From positions 4,898,001 through 4,962,000 of the forward strand of contig JAHRBS010000004.1 of the NCBI GenBank assembly GCA_024305745.1: 64,000 nt of DNA, written 5' to 3'. This document shows, piece after piece, positions 41,779-55,020 of this stretch; position 1 is the first letter of the stretch; each line of letters opens with the position of its first letter. The position numbers were made by a program, and so were the translations under genes. The notes under the pieces were generated by a model that searched no databases, was not told the origin of the DNA, and was given only the letters and a program-made list of their open reading frames with translations. This stretch comes from Polyporus tsugae. Taxonomy: Eukaryota > Basidiomycota > Agaricomycetes > Polyporales > Polyporaceae.

Positions 41779-44700
41779 ATGTCGAAACACCCTGGAGAGC
41801 ACTCCCCCGATGACGACACTCGCCCAGCAAAGAAGCCCGATACTCAATTCCACTATCCTATGTCTAACCTCCCGCTCACCGTCACTCCCAAATTCAACCT
41901 GAGTTCAACTTCATTCATCCCCGAGGACCAAGGCAGTACGTTCTAATACACTTTCCTTTAACGCGCCTATTTACATACCGAGTCTAGGAGTTCCAAACCC
42001 CGTATTCAAGGCCTGGAACGCCCCGTTCATCGGCACCGCTCACGATGCACTAGCAAATAAAATTCAAAACATGTACGAAACCACTGCCAATTCGGCCACT
42101 CGACACCCCGATCGCAGGTATGGCACCCACGCATCCATCATACAAAGTCCAGGATCGGGAAAATCGCGGCTCGTCCATGAGCTCGCCGATAAAATGTTCA
42201 CAATTCCGTTCAACATTCGAGACCCACACGACGCTACCAGTAAGCTCGACTGCAACCTTATGCCCTACATGCTGGCATGATCTCATCAACGCTCAGGCGA
42301 TTTTTGGCCTCCCGCTGACGACGAGATACGGTGCTTGCTTGTGCAGGAGGCAATCAAATACGACGACTCAAACAACCTCTATGCGCACTACCTCTGCTTC
42401 TTCGCAGCGCTTTTCAAAGAGACACGCAAGACAGTAGAACAGTGCTTTTCCCAAACCCCTCGAGCGGAGCTTGCGTCCATTTGGCGCGGATACCTGGCAA
42501 ACAAGATGAATCGTGCCGCTTTGTACGCGAAGGTGGTGAACTCGGCGGTCGGTTTTAGTGATCTTGGGGAAGATTGATGCGGCCGTGACTAACTCGTGTC
42601 TTGCACAGTCAACGAAGGCTCGGGAGAAGGAAATCGGAAAGCCCGTTAACCAGTACAAGGTACTGACTGTACACGCATCTCTCATAGGGACCGCTAAGCG
42701 TGCTCTGGGCAAACTTCTGCGCGTAGTTTGCGCCGAACCTGACTGCAGCGAGTCGCATACCAGTGAGCCCTCCTTGATTGACCGACCGGCCGACCGACCG
42801 CTCACAAATCTTCGACCATTTTTTGCTCTCATATACCGCTGCGTCAGGCTACACGAAGAAGCTTCATGTCCTCATCTACTTCGACGCAGCACACGTTCTC
42901 GCAAAGCCGCCGGTGAACCAGTTCGACTCGTCGCATTCTGGCAAGGGCAAGATCGCTCTCGACGTCCTCTTCGGCGTGCTGGATCAGTTCCGCCGCGCCG
43001 GCCCGGGCCTGTTCGCCGTCTTCTTGTCAAGTCAGCCAGATATTGAGCCTTTCACGCCGCCATGTTCGATTCCCTTTTCGCGCTCTGCTCGTTGCCGCGA
43101 TCTTACGGAGAATACGAATGCCCCCATTACGGAAACACCTTTTGACTGCTTCGGCCCGTTTCCAATCATTCCCTCCCGTCTGTATGCCCGAGACGTTAGC
43201 GATGTTGCGTTCATGGCGTGTTTTGGAAGGCCGTTGTGAGTGCAGTCTTTGTCTGTTCGTCAAGTTGATCTGACCCATAAACACAGGTGGCGGACTCTGC
43301 TATTGGAGTTCACCGATCAAGTCGTGGAAAGATGCACCAATCCGAGTGCCCCAAGCGCGAGCGGTACCCCGCAAGTCCCAGCCCCGTCGTCCAATCCGGA
43401 TCGCGCCTGGCAATGCGCAAAGTTGATTGCTCTGGCGCGTTCGAAACTACTCTGCGAAAGCAGCGCGCTTGGCGGGGAGCGGAAAGGGTATTCCTGCGCC
43501 GCGCAGACTGCTGTCCTCGACGTCCGGATCATGCTCCGTTTCGATCCCCGTCGTTCTGCGGCGCATCTCCGCGAGAGAGAGCTCGTGGCGAGCCACATGC
43601 GGATGGTTTATTCCATCCCCAGAGATTGCGAATATATTCGTTCTGGATACTCCTCGGAGCCAATACTCGCCGAAGCAGCCGCTCACCAATTGGACGTCTG
43701 GCGCGCCGCTGACGAAGTGGAGTATTTAGGAGACCCGGAGCCCGCGGTGGCCATCCTCGAACAGGACTTCGCCGATGACCTCCTGGATCGAGGCGAGATC
43801 CGCGAGACAGTCGGGCGATTGCTGCTTATCCTTGCGCGAGATCGCGCCGTCCTAACGGCATTCCCGGACGACGAGAACGATCGTATTTTCAGTCGCGCCG
43901 TCCCCGTGAACGCGTTCATCAAGGAGCTCTTCCCGCCCGACATTGCTCAGAAGATGTTCACTAGTGTGCCGGACAACCTGCCGGCGTCCAATGTGACTAC
44001 GGAGGCCCGGACGTTTGAGGAGGCGTTCAAGGACGCGGTGCTGAACTTCACGCATTTTGCGGAATGGGCCGACGGCTCGGCGCCGGACGAGGATGCGGCT
44101 CTTGGATGCTTCCTGCGCTCGATGGCCGTGATCTGTCGGACTAAGGGCGCCATGGTCGACGTTTTCCTCCCCGTGCTGATCAAGCAGTCAGAGCGGCTTC
44201 GCCCTGAAGTCATGTCCGGGATCCTCATCCAGTTCAAGCTGCGGAAGGCGGGAGGCACGCAGGCGGCGTACGAGGTCGACGAGAAGGACGTCGCGCTGTT
44301 CCGGACTACCCGTCCTGGAGTCGCAGACGGCGAGACGCCGCGGCGTCCATACATCTCTTTGTTCATGGAGCTGGGAGCCACCAGGCTGCCTGAGCCGCTG
44401 CGCGCGGACCCTCCCGTCGACGTTGGTCCGGACTCTGGGTCCGCGGCTACTATACCCGACCAGGAATCCGATCAGTCTCAACAACCGGGCGACAACTTGG
44501 ACGCATGCGCACCCGGACCCGCCGCACAATCTTTCCCGTCCGACTTGGGAGTCACTGCCATCCACGCGGAGTCCCCCACTCGCGCCGACGCCGCCCGCGT
44601 CCAGGGGGTCCATCCCCGCTACAGTATGTACGCCTACGGGTGCTCGCCCTCGGTCTATCGAGTCGTCAGCGGATCGGCGCGCCTCTACAAGAAGCTCGTC

Positions 44701-44925
44701 CGGAGCGGCGACGTCCTCGCTGAGCACACGGTCCACAAGCCTTTCTTCTGCGGCGGGGATGCGAGCTGGCACTGGCTCGCGAATGACCGTGATCTGAACG
44801 TGGGCGGCGGCCCCGGCGTGCAGCCCGAGTCGGGCTCCTCGTCCGAGGGCGGAGACTCGGCACTGGGCGGGCTGGTCGTCTTGTCTGCCCCGCCGGGTCG
44901 TGCACGTGTTCATGGTGAGGCCTAG
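41779..44925 (+). CDS. P-loop NTPase of an Agaricomycete-expanded family, apparently intact
   Basis: Six exons join in frame: 41779-41935, 41988-42239, 42297 to about 42543, about 42609-42759, about 42849-43235 and about 43287-44925. The N terminus is MSKHPGEHSPDDDTRPAKKP. The Walker A motif is IIQSPGSGKSRLVHELA, followed by FTIPFNIRDP and DFWPPADDEIRCLLVQEA. The Walker B position reads LHVLIYFDAAHVLA, where relatives I recall have DEAH, so the usual catalytic Glu is Ala here. The C-terminal half has ASHMRMVYSIPRDCEYI, RSGYSSEPILAEAAA, LLDRGEIRETVGRLL, EEAFKDAVLNFTHF, MSGILIQFKLRKAGG and HPRYSMYAYGCSPSVYRVV. I know the family only as large uncharacterised Agaricomycete proteins. The NTPase plus long C-terminal module recalls the Crinkler-RHS-type effector NTPases described by Aravind and colleagues, but that link is inference. 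No signal peptide is seen. Confidence 0.72.
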
Positions 44926-46229
44926 GAACCTGGAATGATCTGAGGATGGCAGTTCGGATTTGGACTCGACTCTCTGTCGTGGCGATGAGGATACAGTGCC
45001 AGTGGGGATGCCCGAGTCTTGAAGCTTGAAGCCTGCCAGTGAAGAGGTTGACGTCGACGAAGCATTGCAAGAGAAGCTGAGGGTAGTCATTGTTTCCCGT
45101 GTACAACATGCATGTATCAGTACTACGGTCCATGGCGAAAATCATGGGCACGAGACTGTTGTGGATCCTGTTGAATTGCGCAAACGCGAGGGTGGACGTT
45201 GGGCCGCCATCGATGCTTGTTATGTTGGCGTCTATTTCTCCAGGAGACCGGGGCGGGCCGGCATTCGCTAGCTAGATCTCAGCATGACCTTGTACCCGAC
45301 CGCCACCTCGAGCTCTGGGCTTGTTGCGCATGCAGACGTACAGTATGCATATATCTCATGTCACCCAGCGATACCCCGTAGCCTCCGTCTCAGATTCCTA
45401 GCAACTGGCCACTGGCACTCAGGCTTGCATTATAGCACTTTGCTGGACTCACCGCGCCGACTGCGACACAGTACCAGCTGCAGTGGGTGTATCGATCGAC
45501 GATTACGGCTGCCAGGAGCATGTTCCATTGCTGCTGTACGTTGCATAGACCCTCTCCGAACTAAAGAATACAGTCTTTTTCTATTTGTATCACCGCGCGA
45601 GGCTTACCCGCACGTATTTCCACCTGTGAGTCCCATTTGAATCCAGTCATGTTGCGAATACTTATATGCCCCGTTTCAAGCCTTACCACGGGATGTTTGG
45701 AGCTACGTCGAGCAGTGTTACTGCAGTGGACGATTACCTCCTGGGGCCGGATCCCGAAACACGGTAACACCACCTTTCCACCTTTGTTGCGAGAGCGGCC
45801 TTTTGACTCCGGATGCCGCTGCCCGCACAAGGTTCAAACTAGCCACAACGCACCACTGGCATCATCCGAGCCGGATTACTGTAGGCTGTTCGAATCGCAC
45901 TGCAGGTGAGTGCCGCACGAAGTACCTGCGTGGATCTGCGGCGATGGTAACCCGTCGGTAGCCAGCTAGGACCTCTCTCAGGTCTTACTGGAGACGACGG
46001 ATTGTCCCCACGCGGCCTCTGGATCATTTTTAGTATCGCATACCGCAGCAAATCGATGCTCTGCTGCAGTCTGGATCAACATTTCCTGCCCGCGGCCCCG
46101 GGCGGTGATGGCCTTCAAGACGTGCCGGGGCTATGTATGTAGTATATATAGTATCGGACCCATGTACGTTGGGCATCCTTCATTCCTTCTCGCTCACCTC
46201 CTCACTTCTCCCCCCCCCCCAAGGCCGAC
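44926..46229. other. Intergenic region, no supported gene
   Basis: Several short frames, none linkable. GTAGTATATATAGTATC near 46139-46155 is a strong TATA candidate for the secreted-protein gene starting at 46230. A pyrimidine tract with a run of C (46196-46220) precedes that ATG. Confidence 0.4.
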
Positions 46230-46921
46230 ATGAAGTCCATAGCGCTGTTCGTATTGCTTGCCGGTCTCGTGGCAGGCTCGGTCGGTCAGAGTGACTTCAC
46301 CGTCAGCGTGTACGTTCGCGTGCCACATGCTTGATGGCAGTCCGACTGATGTATACTACTGATATCTGCCGGTCAATAGTGCTGACCACACGCAGTGTGC
46401 GAGCACCGAAATCACCTGGGAGAATGGCGTTGGTGAGTACTCATCCAATTCCACATCGAGCGCTTCTTCATGGTGACCACCACCCGAAATGGTGTAGGTC
46501 CATACGGTCTTGTACGTGGAGTCGATTTCGGTTACGTCAGCCCATACTGAACTGATGAATGTCTTCACGTTCCTCTCGGACCGCGCTTTTGTGCTATAGC
46601 TGTAAGTGCTTTCTCCACCCTCGTTCCTATCCTTCTCACGGAACCTCCATATTCTGACAGCACGTGGATTGAGCGTGACGGAGCGGCCGTCCCTGTGATA
46701 GACACCGGAAGCCTTGAGGTCACCTCCTACCCGCTCGTCAACGACGCTGCCGCAGGTCCGTCGCCTTGGCCCTGCCCAGTCCCTTTCAGTCGCTCTAGCC
46801 CTTGCACATTCTGACCTTGATCGCGCTCTTTGAAATAGGCTACACGGTTTCAATTCAAGTTACAGAGAATAACGGACACAATGCGCAGCTTCAGTACACG
46901 ATCGAGCCTAGCTGTACGTGA
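46230..46921 (+). CDS. Small secreted protein, multi-exon
   Basis: The start encodes a clear signal peptide, MKSIALFVLLAGLVAGSVGQ, with likely cleavage before SDFTVS. After a short intron comes ADHTQCASTEITWENGVG, then, across several short introns, a stretch with TWIERDGAAVPVIDTGSLEV and TSYPLVNDAAAG, and a last exon YTVSIQVTENNGHNAQLQYT ending near EPSCT and TGA at 46919-46921. The QC...ITWENGVGPY pattern with a beta-strand-rich remainder resembles small secreted Ser/Thr-type proteins common in Agaricomycetes. The exons between 46500 and 46660 could not be fixed without a doubtful join, and GTACGTGACG at the end could be a donor leading to a further exon. Confidence 0.5.
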
Positions 46922-48392
46922 CGACACGTAACTCTGCACCCCCTAGTAGAGAGGCTAACAGATGGTGATCGCTCATTCCAAACAGCCAACACCAGCTGCC
47001 TTCCGGGGGTGGGTTGGGGCCGTTGACGTGTAGTTTAACTTACTTGTGCGAGCGAGGCGTCCTCAGGCTATAAGTAACCGCACGTCCGAGAGCGCGGAAC
47101 CTGTGCTCAAGTTGAAGATTTGACGCTGTTTTTATCATCGGGACCGCAAACCGCCGGGCGGCTTCCTACAACTATAGTACACGTTCCAGCGGCCTTCTTC
47201 CACAGAGACTGCATCGACTCCAACGACTTCACGCTAGCGTCTTTCCACTGCTTTCGAATCAACCCTTTGCATCCGCTCTCACGCGGGGCTGCCTCGCATC
47301 GTCCCGCAACCGGAGGCTTGACTCGTTGTACAAGGCTGATCGTATCTGGCACTCTCATGTTACTACTGGGCTTATTCCCCGTGTCCACTGGGCATGCTTC
47401 GAAGGTCAAACCTCGTCCTGAGTCGACCTCTCCGGTTGTCGCAAGTCATCGCTGTCGCCGCACCATCATAAGGCCGCAGCTTCGCTTCTCTGGTGACTGC
47501 CTGGCTGACGCCGTGGTTGCCTCAGCAGTCGAGTCATCACGCCGACAAGGATCCTGGATACTTAGGAACAGCGCTAGCTCAAGCCGAGGCAGGGATCGAT
47601 TTGGAGAGCTCTTTGAAGGACAGGGCTTCAAGTTCGTGTTCAGCTTCTTGTACGTCAATGTCGACGTCGTGGTCTCTCTTGGGAAGATCGCTGGACGCAT
47701 CGTCATGGCTGATATTACCATCACAGTCCAAAGTTCAGCTGGACGACGACGGTCAGCGAGTGTTTCAACCGCATGCGTCGAATCTAGCGGAGAGCTCGAC
47801 TTCCTTAGCCCGCTTACGCTAGTACCGTGGCAACGGTTTCCTGGCGGTATTGTCCATGGCACAGACCCATGCAAACTGGCATGTCGCTTTTGGATGTCCT
47901 CCTACTTTGCATCACGCTTATCCCCGCAAATCTCACCGATGCCGTCCAAGTTGGTGGCAGATCACTGCTGTCGATGTTGATATCGCCCGGCTATAAATCC
48001 TCATGCATGCTTGTCTGGAACTTTACCTTTACTTACAATTGCTCCGTGTAGTCACAGCCGAGAGCAGTTGCTTGGAATGAGAGATAGAAACAGCCGGCCT
48101 CGACGCTTCTGTCGGGTTTGTGCGATCTCGGCCTGACGTCCTCGGCGGGACGAGTAACGAGTCCAGTGTCTAGATCTTCGAGGAGCGGCCACCTCGCGCA
48201 CGCCGACCGTAGAACCTGCTTCCCGGGTGAACCGCAAAAAAAGCCTTCTCTGTCCGTAATCATCCCCGTCGCTGTATCAGTACAATCTTGCTAGTATCTG
48301 AATCTGAGTTCGTATCTGAACTAACTTGTGCACTACCGTCTCCCAGAGTGAGTTTGTGCGTTTGGGTACACGAGATGTATATAGCCCGAAAC
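46922..48392. other. Intergenic region with an unrecognised long frame
   Basis: A 286-codon plus-strand frame (47120-47980) is the longest, but its composition is irregular, it overlaps open minus-strand frames, and it has no motif I know. I do not call it a gene. It could be decayed coding DNA. Confidence 0.3.
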
Positions 48393-50736
48393 TCACGAAA
48401 CGCCAATGGGCACCGGTGCGCCCGCAAAATCAAACACCGCGATCTTTGAGTTCTTCGCGTATCCGATGCAGAGCCGCCCGATTGTCTCGTCCCACGCGAT
48501 GGCAGACACGGCGTTGAGGTCCTCCAGCGCGATGTCGAACTGGTGGCTGACGCGGATGCGGCTCATGTCTTCGAGGACGTCCGACTGGCCGTCTTCGTCT
48601 CCTGCACCGTCCCCATCATCGTCGCCTTCCTCGCCGTCATCCTCAGGCTCCTCCTCATCCTCCTCGTCGCTCATCTCATCCACGCCGTCGTCGTCGTCGT
48701 CCACCACGTGCTCCATGTTAGCATCCTCTCCCTGCCCACCCTGCGCATCTTCATCGTCCGCATCGTCCTCGCCGTCCGAATCATCCTCCGGTGCCCCGTC
48801 CTCTGGATCCTGCGCCTGGGCCAGCAGCGGCGCCGGCCTGTCAAGCAGGCCCTCGTCCCACACCCCGCCGAGCATCTGGATCCTGAACGAATGCGCCTTG
48901 CTCCCCTCGCGCGGGACGGTGTAGATGACGGGGCGCGTCGCGCCCAGCAGCACGCGGTGCTCGTACAGATCGTTCAGGCTCTCCACCCCGTCCGGCAGCG
49001 GCTGCGTCTCGACGAACGCGTCGTCCTCGGACAGCACGTACGCGTGCTCCGCCGGTCCGTCCTGCGCGTCGCCCACAGAGCCAGAGCCAGAGCCAGAGAC
49101 GGAGACGGGGACGGAGACGGGGACGGAGACAGGGACGGGCTCGGGGAAGAACGTGTTGAAGACGAGCCCGTACGAGCGCGCCGCCTGGACGAAGATCGTG
49201 ATGGGGGGAGGTTTGGAGATGCAAGCGTGGCGCTCGGCGTGCACGCTCGCGTCGGCCTTGAGCGCGACGCCCGCGCTGGGGTCCGTGAGCCAGACGTGCT
49301 TCCAGAAGTTCCACTCCGCGTCGTGCACGGCGGTGCGCGACACCGCGGTGTGCGTCAGGGAGGTGCCGGGGGCGTACAGGGCGTCGTAGAGCTCGGCGAA
49401 GTAGTATGGCCCGGTCGGCGCTTCGTCCGGGCCGAGCGCGGCGAGGTGATTGGCGGCGTGGTGGAGGGGGTCGGGGTTGTCGCCTGCGCGCCGGATGAGG
49501 AGGAACTGGTGTTGACAGCGGAGGAAGGTGAACGCCATGATCGCGTGGGGCTGCTCGCGTTCACAGTAAGTTCAATAGAAGTTTGAAGAACGGGAATTGA
49601 CAACGTACGAGGTGGCCGTAAGCAGGATGCGGCTCACAGTACATCGTGCACCCGAGGCCGCCGTCGAGGTTCTTGTAGACAATGCGGTCCGGGTGCTTGA
49701 GCACCGCGACGAACGGCGTGCCGTGCCGGTCCTCGTCGATGATCGGCACGCTCATGCGCGCGCGCGAGATGATTTCGGTGAGCATCTGGAACGGCCGGGG
49801 CTGCTGCCGCGCGCGGGTGCGGTACTCGCGGGGGTCCCAGGGCACTTCGTTGTTGAACAGTCGCTCCAGGGACTGCAGCGGGACGTGCAGAACGGCGCAC
49901 TCGTACTTGACCTTCGAGGAGAACCAGTCGGAATCCGGCGGGATACGGTTCACGTCGAATCTAGATCGCAAGGCGCGAGTTGTGTGCATCTCCGGAATGT
50001 ATGACGTGCATGGCGGGATACTCACTGGTCCTTGAACTTGTCCCTGCGGTAATCCCGCCGGATGTATGCGATCACGATCCCCGGCTGTCCATGGATCGTC
50101 AGATACTTGACGCGGAGATGGAACGCCTTCGTCGGCGTCGTGAACCGCGCGAAGGGAAAGCCCATAGAGTAGTGAAAGTCGGAGGCAAAGACCTCGATCG
50201 AGTGTCGCGTGGGATTCCTGTCCTTGACGGAGGCGACGAGGTACTGTCCGCCAGGAAACAGGGCCATCTCGAGGACCTTGCGCTGAGCATCTATCTCCCA
50301 GCGACGCATGCATTTCGGTTGGTCGTGGTCCCATTGCGTTGGGAGGGAGACGGAGCGAGTAAGAAGACGTTCGGCCTCGATGCGGGAGAGGTTCGTCAAG
50401 GAGTAGCGTTCGGTGGGCGGAACGGGAGGGAGTCGGTGTTCGGCGGTGGCGAGAATGCGCTTCCACACCGCCGGCTGTTTGGAGCACCGTCGCATTTGGT
50501 CGCTGACCTAGAAACATCGTGAGTGCAGCCTGAAGGGTGACGGCGCAGGTTCTCACCTGTCGGAAGGAGATGATGTCCTTCAAGTCCAAATTCGGGAGTA
50601 TGTTGTCTAGTATGACATCGTCGTTGAGAATACGGCTCATCGAGGGCGTGTTTTGGGTCGACTCGGAGTTGGAGATGCTGGCACTTGGAGTGTCGGTATT
50701 CGTCAGTTCAACGAACCCACTAGCACGTTGGCCCAT
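48393..50736 (-). CDS. F-box protein with acidic region, intact family member
   Basis: Four exons on the minus strand. Exon 1 has a Ser/Thr-rich leader and the F-box RILNDDVILDNILPNLDLKD followed by IISFRQ; exon 2 begins VSDQMRRCSKQPAVWKR, the usual F-box continuation, and runs to RRDYRRDKFKDQ. Exon 3 starts FDVNRIPPDSDWFSSK. The last exon (from about 49545) starts HAIMAFTFLRCQHQFLLIRR and has a GSGSGSG/VPVSVPV tandem segment, about 70 residues of Asp/Glu-rich sequence, and a WD-like end (AVSAIAWDETIGRLCIGYAK). F-box proteins recruit substrates to SCF (Skp1-cullin) ubiquitin ligases; the substrate is unknown. All joins keep frame. Decayed copies lie at 14365, 15305, 38760 and 39695. Confidence 0.72.
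49080..49145 (+). repeat. Hexanucleotide-type tandem repeat within the F-box gene
   Basis: Repeated CCAGAG then GACGGAGACGGG units code, on the minus strand, VPVSVPVSV and SGSGSG. The repeat is a multiple of three, so copy-number change keeps the frame. Confidence 0.8.
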
Positions 50737-50965
50737 GGTGGACGTCGAGGAAGAGAGATGAACGACAAGGGGTCGCTAGTCATCCATTTGTACAGAGGGA
50801 GGGGGACAAGGGCGGCGTTGTACTCGTCCTTGACATGGCTCACACGTCCGACGAATACAAGGAAACGGCAAACACCGGTCCGGCGCCTTAATGTCCAGCG
50901 CTCTAGTAATGGCCAGAAAACATGAACCCTTGTTAGATCGAAGCAGTACATTGGATATATGCTGT

Positions 50966-52419
50966 CTAAAACTTGAAGACCTAATGAAAAACTGATGTAA
51001 GAGATATAACTGGCTTGGGATGAAGACGGTGAATACGTACCTGGTCCTCAGTGTAGCCGAGTTCCTTGAGGAGGCCACTAAGGGCACCTTGCTTCATGCC
51101 GTCTTTCTTGCCAGCAAGGGCGGCAACCTGCCCCGGCGGACCTATGCGAGTACAATGGTCAGTACAAACTAAGGAGGGTGAGCAAAGAACTAACCGCAGA
51201 TGAAAACCTTGGTCTTCTCGCCGAGGTTCGGGGGAGGGATATGCTTCTCGACGAGCTCCTTGTTGACATAGCCAGTAGGGCCTGTTGAGAGATGTCAGTA
51301 ACCGTTGAGCACACCCACATGTAAGACAGATTGACCTTTCCAGTTGGCCTCGGGTTTGTCGACGGTATAGATGACGTTGAAGGTCTTGGGGTATTTCTTC
51401 TGAAGCGCATCAAACTCTTCCTTGAGAAGGATATCCTTGTGGGACACGTTGGCGAAGAGGAGGGTGAAGCGGGTGTTGTTGGAGGGATCCTTGAGGGCAT
51501 AGTCGAGGATCTGGTACATGGGCGCGCTGCGGGAGAGGTATTAGCGTACAAATGCGGATTAGGTGAGCAGGAGAGGTGTGCTTACATGCCGCTGCCGCCT
51601 GCAATCATGCCGACCTGGTCGAACTGGTTGACTGTGTGTGTGTCGGGTGAGGACTAGGGAGGACTAGGAAGGGGAGCAGGCAGGGACGGACTCTTATACT
51701 CGAACTTGGGAATAGGACCCTTGATGGCAAGTTTGTCGCCGATGTTGAGGTGGTGGATGTACTTGGACATGGTGCCCTGGTCATAGTGCTTGATGAGGAA
51801 GGAGAGCTCGCCGGGGTGGTCGGAAGGGGAGACGGGAGTGTAAGGGCGGATGACAGGGTTGCCGTTGGAGTCGATAAGAGGGGATGAGGAGTCGGAGGCG
51901 GACTTGACGACGACGCATGCGGCGATGGGTAGGAGGGAGGCGGTATCGGGTGGAAGCTCGAAGATATACCTGGATGACAAACTTTGGGTTGGAGGGTGGA
52001 AGACGAGGGAAGCGGATGGAGACGTACTTTGCGGTGTTGTGGTTGTATGGCTCGACTTTCTTCAACTTGAAGTCGAGGAAGCTCTGAGGGTCGAGGGGGC
52101 TCTTGTCTGAAATTTTGGGTTTGACTGGAGCAGCGGCGGAGGAGGAGCGGTCGAAGTAGATGTAAGTGGCAAGACCGGCAGTACCTGGATGGGAAATGGG
52201 AAGACATGAATCAAAAAAGAGAGTATATGCGGATACGTACCACCGCCGATGAGCCAAGGGGGAAGGTTGCTGGACTTTGTGGCAGATGGAGGAGCAGTTG
52301 AGTATCGCCGTGCGTTGGCAAGCTGGGAGAGTGGGCTGTGAGATGGCACAGAGGAGAAGAGAGAAGATGAAGGGGCGTACGGCAGTGCGAGCGGAGAGAG
52401 AAGCACGAACGAAGGACAT
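50966..52419 (-). CDS. mcr1: NADH-cytochrome b5 reductase, mitochondrial
   Basis: The flavoenzyme passes electrons from NADH to cytochrome b5, in the mitochondrial outer membrane/intermembrane space. Minus-strand exons give MSFVRASLSARTA joined to LANARRYSTAPPS, a basic presequence, then a membrane segment (AGLATYIYFDR), FLDFKLKKVEPYNHNTAK, the FAD-binding RPYTPVSPSDHPGELSFLIK and DQGTMSKYIHHL, the NAD-binding GMIAGGSG then ITPMYQILDYAL, LLFANVSHKDILLKEEFDAL, and KVFICG followed by PPGQVAALAGKKDGMKQGAL. The last exon is only VFKF plus TAG (50966-50968) after LGYTEDQ. Length and motif order match fungal Mcr1. Seven or so introns of 50-70 bp; no break. It faces HOG1 head to head across about 780 bp. 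Confidence 0.92.
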
Positions 52420-53197
52420 GGCGAATGCTCGAGGACGGGCTACAGCTCGCCGACGTCGACGTCGGTCCGATGCTATTTAAGCTTCCAGCTCCAACCCCAA
52501 CCGCAGTGCTGGCAACCGGCGCCAACGCCCGACCGACCGCCACGGACGAATAGCGTCATCGCCTTACTGTACTTACAAGAGAGCGGCGGGATCCATCAGC
52601 TGGGCTGTCATTGTCAAGGACACTCACTTGTCAGTAACTTATCAAAACACAAGTTTCAAAAAGCGCATGGTAAGTACCTAAGTACCTCTCTTTGACGCCG
52701 CGACCCAACGACGTCATCAACAATTGAATGCGCGATTTCAGAACCCGAACACGCGTCCAGACCCGAAGCCTGGCAACATCAGCCTGGGGAGCAACCGCCT
52801 GCCTCACTGCCCCTGACGTCATATCTAACCCCCTCCAGTGCTCCCCGCCCTCGTCTCTCCAAATTGCCCTCCATAAATCCAGGGAAAATGGGGAAATACA
52901 GCAGGCGGAAACGACGCACGGGTGAAGGAAGGAAGCGGTCGAGGGCGAAGAGAATGGGGGGAGGGGTGGAGGATATGGATCGGCGGGAGGAGCGACATGT
53001 CAAGGATGGGCTTAGATAAGCGCAGGTCGCCGCACAGAGTCTGTTGGAAACGGCATATGGGTCCGCGTCCCTTGACCCTCGTCTCGCTCGTACATTAACA
53101 GCCCTCGCTCTCTTGTCCTCCTCCTCCCATCGTCTCCCCCACTCGCTCCTCCCGTGTCTCTCCTCGTCGCCCACCCCAATCCTCCCCGCCGAGCCCC
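52420..53197. promoter_or_regulatory. Divergent intergenic region between MCR1 and HOG1
   Basis: Must hold the promoters of both genes. It contains CCTGACGTCA near 52811-52820 and GACGTCATC near 52709-52717, which fit the ATF/CREB site TGACGT(CA). Such sites are targets of the bZIP factors acting downstream of fungal Hog1/Sty1, so they may matter here; this is inference. Confidence 0.45.

Positions 53198-55020
<1,823 letters not shown>

Noticed and set aside
45800..45910. tRNA-like B boxes (GGTTCAAACTAG, GTTCGAATCGC)
   Set aside because: No matching A box or cloverleaf could be drawn at the right spacing.
47120..47980. 286-codon plus-strand frame
   Set aside because: No motif, uneven composition, competing minus-strand frames and no intron-linked continuation.
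48543..49586. 347-codon plus-strand frame over the F-box gene
   Set aside because: Antisense shadow of the Asp/Glu-rich exon; composition is Val/Arg-rich as expected from the reverse of acidic codons.
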